Assembly (NCBI GenBank): GCA_030620095.1
Contig: JAUTXW010000358.1
Location: forward strand, 682,001-746,000
Source: Kuschelorhynchus macadamiae
Taxonomy: Eukaryota; Arthropoda; Insecta; Coleoptera; Curculionidae
Reading direction: 5' to 3'
DNA: 64,000 bases
Shown here: positions 56,509-64,000 of the stretch, piece by piece
Layout: each line of letters starts with the position of its first letter
Position numbering within the stretch: position 1 is the first letter of the stretch
Translations under genes and position numbers: made by a program
Notes under the pieces: model-generated
Told to the model about the DNA's origin: nothing
Seen by the model: the letters and a program-made list of their open reading frames with translations, nothing else
Database searches by the model: none

Positions 56509-56681
56509 CGTGTTTGAATATTTGTGTAACGTTGTTTTGGTGCATACGTAACGCCTTATCCACATCAACACTAAATTGTTCAAAGTCGAATATATTGTGT
56601 TTTAGTGCTGCGTCAAAAACCATTTTCACTGTTATGGATCTTATTTCAGCCACATCCGTGACGGACTCTGATTTGTTGGCA
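56509..56681 (-). CDS. K2P potassium channel, coding exon 2 (extracellular cap)
   Basis: An agttctcag acceptor (56683-56682) and a CACG|gtaagt donor bound 173 nt that join exon 1 (phase 2) and exon 3 (phase 1) without a stop. The product ANKSESVTDVAEIRSITVKM, then VFDAALKHNIFDFEQFS, VDVDKALRMHQNNVTQIFKH, fills the space between TM1 and the first pore, where K2P channels have two cap helices. It has no Cys, so no cap disulphide, and one NVT glycosylation site. The longer open frame upstream (acceptor at cccag) does not fit the phase. A + strand ORF at 56514-56735 is its shadow. Confidence 0.82.
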
Positions 56682-57239
56682 CTGAGAACTAGTAATTTTA
56701 TTTCTGGGTTTGTTCAAAAAGAACTAACTAGTTAATATTGGTAAATTAAGTAAAAAATATAACAAAATGAAATTATTTATTTACATTTTTAATTCATAAT
56801 TGATTTTTATTTTAACATTATTGTAATGATTGCAAACATTGGCCTGCTCAAGCAATACACACAAGATCTAAACCCGGTTAAGTTTTTTTGAATACTACTA
56901 CAAATTTCAACCCTTACTATTCTGGCTTTACATTACTGCTAATTGAAAGTTCGTTTATTATCATAGATCTCAAAAACAACAAGACAGCTGTTGCAGAATG
57001 TAACTCCTGCAGAACTTCATAAGGAAGAACTTCCTATTTTAAGGTAATGTACAAGGGGTCCCTTAATATCATATTTACGGTGATAATGTTGACTACGGTA
57101 ACTAATGTGGAATACCTTCGCTTAAGCAGCAGGAAAATTTCTTGCTAGATTACTGTCTAATTTCCGTTTGCCGAGGAAAGTGCGGTTTTAAAACCTACGT
57201 ATCTGACTTTCACGGCATTGTAGAAAAATTACACATAAC
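56682..57239. other. K2P intron 1, left end, no gene
   Basis: AT-rich intron sequence with nothing recognised. Confidence 0.4.
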
Positions 57240-57660
57240 TTTATGGATCTGGTAAAAGCCTACAACTCTGTTTTGCAGACAGGCCTTTTTGAAGCCTGCC
57301 TCAGTTGTATATGTCAAATCCTTGGTCCAGTATGGCTGCAGTAATGGCAAATTGACAACTCTGGTCTAGTGGACATGCTCGAGAAGCTGGCAAATGCTTT
57401 TTAGCGGGCAGATTGTATCGGGGCCTAATTTTGCGATCTGGAAAAGGCTTTCGATAATCTACATGATATTCTACTAACCAAACTGGGTCACTATGATTCT
57501 GGTATCGACAGTGTTCAGCTAATGTACTCAAGGTTAACTGGGAGGCAGCAATAAACTTTTTACGGTCGAAAACTCTCGGGAAAGAGAGGAATATAGGAAG
57601 TCTCTTCGAGACATGACATGCTTGATGAATTGTCATTCTGGCTGAGAAAGAGTCTCCAGA
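57240..57660 (+). pseudogene. LINE reverse transcriptase scraps
   Basis: FMDLVKAYNSVLQTGLFEAC (57238) and CDLEKAFDNLHDILLTKLGH (57425-57490), then VQLMYSRLTGRQQ, each resemble the RT block around the first catalytic Asp. Two similar blocks 190 bp apart suggest two overlapping fragments or a duplication. Confidence 0.5.
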
Positions 57661-57791
57661 TATTTAATGGATGGAAAACAGGATGAATATAGATGTAACA
57701 AAACTACAATTATTTTCCTTGTCATTGTTCATTGTTCAAACATATTGGTTTTACCTAGGAAACATTAACAAATTTACACCCAGGAATGGTA

Positions 57792-59997
57792 CCGTTAAAC
57801 GGGGTGTCTCGGGACCGCAGGATCACTCGGGACAAAAGCGCGCGAATTTTCAAATAATTCGTTAGTAGAAGATATTCCGCGGAGGGTACCACGCGATTGC
57901 CTCCCAAAGTCATGCATATCCAGATGGTGTTTGAGCGCCATTAACAGCGGTTCGATGACAATATATTTTCGGTCGAAAAAATTATTTAATATTAAGCAAG
58001 AAATCGGAGTTATTTTAAGTTCTTCTAATTGTGGTCTCGAAGTAAGTTTCGGGATTTTTTTTATCAGGAAAAATCTAAAAGCAGCAATTAAAGGAAGAAT
58101 AGAGAGGGGTACATCCTATAGAGAATTAGAAAACTAGTACGGTATACCCAGAAATACAATTAATCAACATGTAAAGAGTAGAAATTTGAAGAAACCTGGT
58201 GGTCAGCCAGCAACATCAGAGGCGGAGGAAGAAAAAATAGTCTCCTCTTTAATGTGGGTAGCAGATTAGGGATTTCCCTTAGAGCCAATGGAATTAGGAA
58301 TATTAATTAAACAGTATTATGATAGGATGGGTGTAAAAATAAAAAGATTTACGAACAACATGCCAGGACCGGACTGGATAAAATTGTTTTTATTGCGTCA
58401 CAAAAATCGTTTAGCTGTAAGACTCTCTGAAAACATAAAAAGGATAAGGGCAACAGTCGACCGAAACGCAATAAATTTGTATTTTGACGAACTAAACACA
58501 TCACTAGAGAATGTTCCGCCCACGCACATTGTCAATTATGACGAGATCAACTTCACTGACGATCCTGGTCGCCAGCGGGTGGTTATTAGTGCTCCAAACG
58601 TGCAGACCGGATCCTAGATACCAGTAAAACGGGTACGTCTATCATGTATTCTATTAGCGGATCTGGTGTTATGTTGCCGCCTTTTATAGTATTCAAATCT
58701 GAACATCTGTATAAAAACTGGGTAAAAAATGGACCAAAGGGTGCTAGATATAGCAATACGAAAAGTGGATGGTTCGACGGTGTAATAATGGAGTGTCAAA
58801 AGAACAATATTAGATTCGTACTGCTCCCTCCAAAATGGCATGCATCTTACCCATCCACTCGACACTGCATTTTTCAAGCTAGTTATCGTGGAGAAAAGTT
58901 TTGGGTGAATGAAAGAAGAAAAACAAAGGCGTTATCCCAAAACCTGGGTTTCTAGGCCTTTTGAAAAACGCATTGGAAAATATTGAAGAAAGGTTGGAGA
59001 CAAACATAAAAGCTGGTTTTAAGGGATGTGGCATTATTCCACTTGACAGGGAACAGATTCTAAAACGCTTGCTGCCGGGGCCTGTTCAGGAAGACAAGGT
59101 CCACATATCTTGGACTGAAATACTAAAAGAGTACCATGCACAATCTGACTCGGAGTCCGACGATCTACAGGAACAATCCGAAACTTCTTCTGAAGAGACA
59201 GAATTCATGGAATCAGAGGAAGACAGAAGCGATCTTGAACAAGATACAGATAAGGGAGATCAGTCCGTCCCCGTCGGTTTGGTTGATCTGAAGAAAGAAG
59301 ACTTCGTAATTGTGAAGTTTACAGAGGGAGAATTTTCAAAAAAATGTGTTGGCAAAATTACAGACAAGAGTGACGAAAAAATAAATGTAACATTTTTAAG
59401 AGAAAACTCAAAGATAAATGCATTTAGTTTTCCTGTAGTGTCTGATAAATCTGTAGTGAACATTTCCCAAGTTTTGAAAAAGCTTCCCAAACCTGTTGAA
59501 CTTCGAAGAGGCGGCTTCAAGTTCCCAATTAATGTAAATTTAAATTATTAATTTTTTTATCATTTTTCAAAGAAATTCATCATTTATTTTGTTTTGAGAA
59601 TTTTCATTTTATTTAAATATCTTTTTATAACTAAGAAAAATAAATGTCTGACATGTTTTCAAGCTTTTTATTGTTTGTTTTTAGAAAATGTTAAATAATA
59701 AATGACTATTTTTTTTAAACGTTTAGTTTTGTCCCGTCTCACTCTTAGCACGTCTAGCAATGTTTTGTAATGCAAATTAATGTCTGTCCTTAGTCACCCC
59801 GAAAGAGTGGTGGATCGGGACACTTTTTAAAATAAAAAAAAAATATTTGAAATTTTTCAAAAAATTTATTTTCTGGCAGAAATATTTCTAAAACATGTTG
59901 AAACATGTAGTAGTCTTAATATCGCGAATATTTTATTTCTGGCCCTAGATACGTACAAATAACTGTGAAATCCGTCCTTAGTCATCCCGTTTGACGG
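57792..59997. mobile_element. Pogo/Tigger transposon with TIRs and TA target duplication
   Basis: The left end CCGTTAAACGGGGTG and the right end (rc) CCGTCAAACGGGATG continue as related sequences ending near GGACGG/GGGACC. TA lies outside at 57790-57791 and 59998-59999. The 2206 bp contain one broken transposase on the + strand. It sits in K2P intron 1, antisense to the channel gene. Confidence 0.88.
58060..59551 (+). pseudogene. Tigger/Jerky-type transposase, second catalytic Asp deleted
   Basis: HTH start: NLKAAIKGRIERGTSYRELE, then a stop, YGIPRNTINQHVKSRNLKK. The CENP-B-type domain follows (MPGPDWIKLFLLRHKNRLAV). The DDE domain begins VPPTHIVNYDEINFTDDPGR with the first Asp. Next come IMYSISGSGVMLPPFIVFKS and GARYSNTKSGWFDGVIMEC. 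There the block with the second Asp (normally GDNxxSH) is missing and KNNIRFVLLPP follows at once. After frameshifts the C-terminal 196-codon frame (58961-59551) reads AGFKGCGIIPLDREQILKRL, an acidic stretch and a chromo-like end. Confidence 0.85.
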
Positions 59998-60541
59998 TAC
60001 TACCTCAAACCTTTCACTCAATATTTCAGACTGCTGCAATAAACGGTGTTTTTGTATGAGTTCAACAGGTTTGTCTAGAATTTTCGGATTACAGAGGAAG
60101 GCTATTATAATATTGGACGGGTGATGATGTTAGAGTATTTGTCAAACAATGTTTACTCTTTCATCGTGTTCTATAGGATCAGGCAGCCTAAACTTGTTGC
60201 AGTTATAATTTTTCATTGATAATTTCTCTTTAATATATTAAACCTGAGTTAGTTTATAAATATGTATAATTTTTATTATGTAATAATGCGAACAACTTTT
60301 GCTTTTCTTTTTTTCAAGTTATTTCCGGGTATTTCATCCTCCTTACATGGTAATTAATTTACTTATTTCAAAATATAACAATCCGGAATAAATGATGAGT
60401 TAACAGTTGATAGTAGTAGCCAATTAGATATGCCTGAGTGGCCCAAAATGACTTTACACTTAATGTTATGTAGTTTGCCTATGCATTTCCATAATTTCAT
60501 GTTGTAAGTCCTATTTTTGATCACCAGAAATAGTAAATTAC
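59998..60541. other. K2P intron 1, right end, no gene
   Basis: AT-rich sequence between the Tigger element and K2P exon 1. Confidence 0.45.
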
Positions 60542-60804
60542 TTTTTCTCTACATGGATAAAACCCACAGCTCCAATCACAGTATACCCGATTATAAGCGC
60601 CCCCACCCCCACTTGCGTACACATGAAAGCTATCATTTTCCGGCAACAGTCTTTCAACTTTTCTCGGTGTCTTCTGCGTTGCTTCCTTGGCACGTAATAA
60701 TGGTATTTAGTTGGCATTCTAGAACGCGATGTGCTCCGTGGTAATCGGTCACGTGATCTTTCCATGCTTTGTTGGCTATTTTTGATTTAGAAATTGAGGT
60801 CGCC
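60542..60804 (-). CDS. K2P potassium channel, first coding exon (5' UTR end, N-terminus, TM1)
   Basis: A ttctttacag acceptor (60810-60805) opens an exon with about 39 nt of 5' UTR and the ATG at 60765. A further 5' exon must therefore lie to the right. The basic cytosolic N-terminus (MERSRDRLPRSTSRSRMPTK, then PRKQRRRHREKLKDCCRK) precedes TM1, CTQVGVGALIIGYTVIGAV (about residues 45-70). The donor AAAAA|gtaatt ends the exon in phase 2, so the frame goes HVEK-N-ANK into exon 2. K2P channels dimerise to form background K+ leak channels in the plasma membrane. All six exons together give 359 residues. Confidence 0.88.
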
Positions 60805-60861
60805 CTGTAAAGAAAAATAATTCAGAAAAAAATGAGTCATAAAATAAAGCATGAAATTAAT

Positions 60862-60960
60862 AAATCATGATTCTTGGGATTAGACTGTGTCAAATTGGAG
60901 TTACTATCCGACGTTTCGCCTTCGATTGCACGAAGCATCTCTAGGGATCTTTACTCCATG
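60862..60960 (-). repeat. Conserved box, inverted partner of 33985-34115
   Basis: The reverse complement has gatgcttcgtgcaatcgaag, gcgaaacgtcgg, atttgacacagtctaatccc, aagaatcatgatttattaat. The stem cttcg/cgaag is better paired than in the 34-kb copy. Confidence 0.6.
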
Positions 60961-61004
60961 CGATCTGAACACTCATAGAATATATACAAGTTCTAACAAA
61001 TTGC

Positions 61005-61075
61005 TTATCAGTGGTACGATAGTAAAATTGGTTAGAGATTCAAAGGTGCGGGTTCCATCCCCGCTGGTACCATAA
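61005..61075 (+). repeat. tRNA-like segment, possible SINE head
   Basis: gcggg-ttccatc-cccgc forms a five-pair T-arm-like hairpin with a near B-box loop. It is preceded by a possible A-box-like run and followed by ctggtacca, which could pair with tggtac upstream (61010). An anticodon arm is not convincing, so it is not called a tRNA gene. Confidence 0.3.
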
Positions 61076-61134
61076 CTTTTACTGTTGATCAAATATTTCT
61101 AAAGAAAAATTATATTGAAATATATACATTCATT

Positions 61135-61375
61135 ATATACAGACTTCAGTAAGGCTTTTGATCTTTTAGATCAAAGTGTGTTGCTACAAAAGCTTGAAAA
61201 TTTTGCCATTTCTGGGACATTTTTGTCGTGGTTGATATTTTATTTGAAGGGGTGAACCCTGCAAGTTAGAGTTAATGGCTATGGGTAAGATAGTTTTAAC
61301 GTGATTTCGGGAGTGCCTTAGGGATCGCATCTGGGTCGTAGGCTTTTCGCACTTTTGGTAGACAATATAGGATAG
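61135..61375 (+). pseudogene. LINE I, reverse transcriptase fragment
   Basis: YTDFSKAFDLLDQSVLLQKL, ENFAISGTFLSWLIFYL, then stops and VISGVP, GSHLG give the RT palm blocks up to the GVPQGS motif. The rest of the palm is missing. It may be the front part of the LINE whose end lies at 63480-63930. Confidence 0.6.
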
Positions 61376-62222
61376 CGTAAATTCTACAAAGTGCTCTTAT
61401 ATGATATTTCCTATATAGGAAGAAATTGTTTGTATAAAAGGGAGGATGACTCAATAGCTGGGGTAACTATCGTCAAGCAATTAATTTCATAGACTAATAT
61501 CCAAAGTAGCACTTTTAGTCATGAATAACCGGAACTTGGTGTCGCCACGTTCTGTTTAAGCTGAGACTACGTAGTCATTACCAAAATGGGGAACAATTTT
61601 AACTATTTCGTGAATAACATGTAGCTGTGACTCTGACTATAACGTAGATAGCACGGAATTATGTAGTTCCATTTAAGTAGCCGAATAGTAATAATTCACC
61701 TTATTCGTCACTTACGTATTTCTATCTTTATTTAATCCGTTTTAAAAATATCTATGGTTCGTTCTAATACAAATAAAACAGTTATGGCGCCTACAAACAC
61801 TCAAATTGGGAATATGGTGTAGAGCGTATAGAATACGTTATTGGTAGGATACATGCATTTCACTTAGTTTTCTAGCTACGCTAAGGACCTAAAATCAAAA
61901 CGCAGGCAATTTCTCTGGTGAATATGCTGATGATATTCGTAAAAAAATTAGGCGCCATTAAAATTCGTTAATGTTCAATACATTTTGGAATTTGCTTTAA
62001 ATAGTAATTATCATTAATTCTTTTTTTAACGTTATGTTTAATTTGTATGCTTTTTTAATCTTTATACCTACAAAGCAAACATCATAGCTAAATATGAGTG
62101 AGTGACGAAAGCTACTTTTTTTCTTATGGTATGTGAAGCGATTGTGGACCATTTTAACTTATTAATCGTAGATGATAACACAACACATATACAACTAAAT
62201 GACTAGACCGAATTACAATGAC
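61376..62222. other. No gene
   Basis: Non-coding sequence, less AT-rich than average, between LINE I and a MITE. Nothing recognised. Confidence 0.4.
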
Positions 62223-63033
62223 TTTATAAGGACAGTGACGACAATAGAAGCCCACCCGCCAAGTTGATGCAAAATTTCTAAAGGTTTAAATGGGGGCACC
62301 CATATTATCGTAAGTTTCTCGCAAAATATGACTAAATTAATCTACTTTTGTATTGACAACCTCTGTCAGCGCCAGTTGTAAATGTAGTGTTTTGTTAATG
62401 TTTTACTTTAATAATCTATTCGAATTATCTAGTACAAACTTACGTTTTCATTTAGATTTTTAAGAAATAACAATGTTTGTGCAAGCGATTAATGAGAGTT
62501 GTCTGCCAAGTGAATTTAGTAATATAATATGTACTGAAGAAGGCCTACAAAATAAAGTTTCTTTTATGCTAATCTTTGAAAGCTTCTACCTCAAATTGAG
62601 GTACTGAATGAAGTAAATATACACCAAGACATAAAACAATATTGTCTTTTACAGCAAAATAAAACCAAAATATAATAAAGTGCAATATTTAATAACTTTT
62701 CTTGGAGTAAACTTAAACTTAAGACATTTACGGTCATAGTAATTTACACATTCATCACAAACACTTCATAATTACAAGCGAAAATCAGGTGAACCAGGCT
62801 TAAATACATTTCTCCATATGGTCAATAGCTGAGAACTTCTTGTTTGAATTAAAATTCATTTTAATTATCACAAAAACTGATAAAATGATACACTAAAACA
62901 ACAAACCTCATAAGAAACCCACGTACGCGAAAAGTAAACAAAACGATTTTACCAGCGATATGGCCGAACCAATCAAAAATAGTAATTATTATATAATACC
63001 TATCATTCTATTGTCGCCACTGTCCTTATAAAA
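62223..63033. mobile_element. 811-bp MITE-like element with 26-bp TIRs
   Basis: The left end TTTATAAGGACAGTGACGAC and the right end (rc) TTTATAAGGACAGTGGCGAC continue with AATAGA; one mismatch separates them over about 26 bp. No transposase is encoded. No clear target duplication is seen. A 44-codon ORF lies inside. Confidence 0.72.
62473..62607 (+). CDS. Small ORF inside the MITE, unknown
   Basis: Begins MFVQAINESCLPSEFSNIIC and ends SFYLKLRY (44 residues). Its composition is less biased than nearby random frames. It could be a captured host exon or chance. No family is recognised. Confidence 0.2.
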   Translation: MFVQAINESCLPSEFSNIICTEEGLQNKVSFMLIFESFYLKLRY

Positions 63034-63479
63034 TCACCGACCTAATCTCGTACCAGCGCCCCCTATCTCCGGAACCTCAAGTACAAGAGGTAATAGTTTA
63101 CTTGTAGTAAATAATTACTGTAATTCTTGCTTCTAAGTTGCAAAAAAGAATAACGAACGACTGGTAATAGTCAGTTTAAAGTAACATTAGACGATAACTT
63201 TTTCTACTCTTATGGAGTAGCCTCTGCAAGGTTCAAGAAGGTACTGATACTTAAAAGTTGTAAAAAACAGATTAGAAACAGTAACTTTGAATAATTACTA
63301 TTATGACACGGAAAAGAAATGAGGACCTTGGAGTCATTTCCTTAAGTAGTTGCTTAGTAGTAGTTATTATATAATAACTTTACATGGAAAATTACTTACT
63401 ATAGATAATACTTAAAAACGTATAACCCAAAGTGTTTATTGATATATAGTAATAAATAAGTAAAAAAGAGGAGTAACTA
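63034..63479. other. No gene
   Basis: AT-rich sequence to the right of the MITE. Nothing recognised. Confidence 0.4.
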
Positions 63480-63935
63480 CTTTAGTGCTAGCTGGGATGA
63501 TTGGTAGAGCAAATCGTGTGCTTGGGATGGAGGTGAGAATGTCCGGAGATTTTGGAGACTTGGATTTTTTACATCATGTGTAAGTTCCTTGTTAGAGTAT
63601 GGTTTTACAATCTGGAACTCGTATTATGACATTCATATAAATCGCATCGAGTTAGTGCAGAACAGGTTTCTGAGATATTATAGATATAGAATGGGTCAGC
63701 AGGGGGTGCAGTTGGATACGGGACAGGTGGACGAACTTTGCTTTATTTTTAAAATGTTGAGTGGTATTATTGATTCACGTGTTATTAGCTCTTTTATATG
63801 CCTACTAGAAGTTTGGGACGTATTTCATAACTGACCTCCAGATTTTTCAAAACCAACCGTGCTCAGAAGATATTTCTATGGTATTTCTTTTAATAGCTTC
63901 AGGACTAGCCTGAGGCGATTTGTTTTTTAGCAATG
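63480..63935 (+). pseudogene. LINE C-terminal fragment
   Basis: The frame from 63589 reads LEYGFTIWNSYYDIHINRIE, LVQNRFLRYYRYRMG, then ELCFIFKMLSGIIDSRVISS. The LEYGxxIWxP...IExVQxxFLR block follows the RT thumb in Jockey/R1-like LINEs. The end (SFRTSLRRF) near 63900 is the usual closing motif of such ORFs. Confidence 0.6.
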
Positions 63936-64000
63936 CATATTCTTTGATGATAGTTTTGCAGATTTTTACTTCAGTTTACTGTTTGAGATATGTTTAAAAA

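Noticed and set aside
61005..61075. tRNA gene
   Set aside because: Only a T-arm-like hairpin and possible end pairing are visible; no anticodon arm.

Overview
This window looks like a piece of an AT-rich insect chromosome, possibly a beetle, although nothing here fixes the order. It holds parts of two host genes, both on the minus strand and both split by introns full of decayed transposons. No rRNA gene, confident tRNA gene, CRISPR array or bacterial operon is visible. Exon borders below come from splice consensus, reading phase and family similarity. No transcript evidence was available.

Host gene 1 is a torsin (ER-lumen AAA+ ATPase). Its first three coding exons lie at 8667-8478, 8438-8173 and 377-1, and the gene continues off the left edge. 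Intron 1 is about 39 bp. Intron 2 is 7.8 kb and holds three dead LINEs in antisense. Host gene 2 is a two-pore-domain (K2P) potassium channel running from 60804 down to 34647. Six coding exons (60765-60542, 56681-56509, 48998-48823, 44078-43931, 41230-41057, 34831-34647) join with matching phases into an intact 359-residue reading frame. It has both pore loops, four membrane segments and a complete C-terminus. Together the two genes give only about 1.9 kb of coding sequence here; most of the rest is mobile DNA.

Layout: 1-8.7 kb, torsin with LINEs A, B and C in intron 2. 8.7-12.3 kb, GC-richer intergenic DNA with a large inverted repeat whose loop holds a hAT MITE. 12.3-24.6 kb, minus-strand LINEs D, E (nearly full length, 808-residue ORF2) and F, plus an inverted pair of Penelope-like fragments. 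24.6-27.5 kb, no recognised genes. 27.5-33.8 kb, a DNA transposon cluster: composite maT-like element, Tc1-like element with TIRs, and Tc1/mariner-superfamily copy A. 34.6-60.8 kb, the K2P gene. Its introns hold tandem repeats, LINE pieces, a pogo/Tigger copy interrupted by a hAT element with an 8-bp target duplication, a palindromic array of 388-bp units, a second composite maT-like element, a tail-to-tail mariner pair, Tc1/mariner copy B and a second Tigger element. 60.8-64 kb, repeat boxes and a LINE possibly split by a MITE-containing segment.

Recurring theme: several elements occur as inverted partial pairs or as nested composites that share the same junctions in two places. The least explained structure is the palindromic array at 44.79-46.48 kb, whose unit carries a hammerhead-ribozyme-like core.
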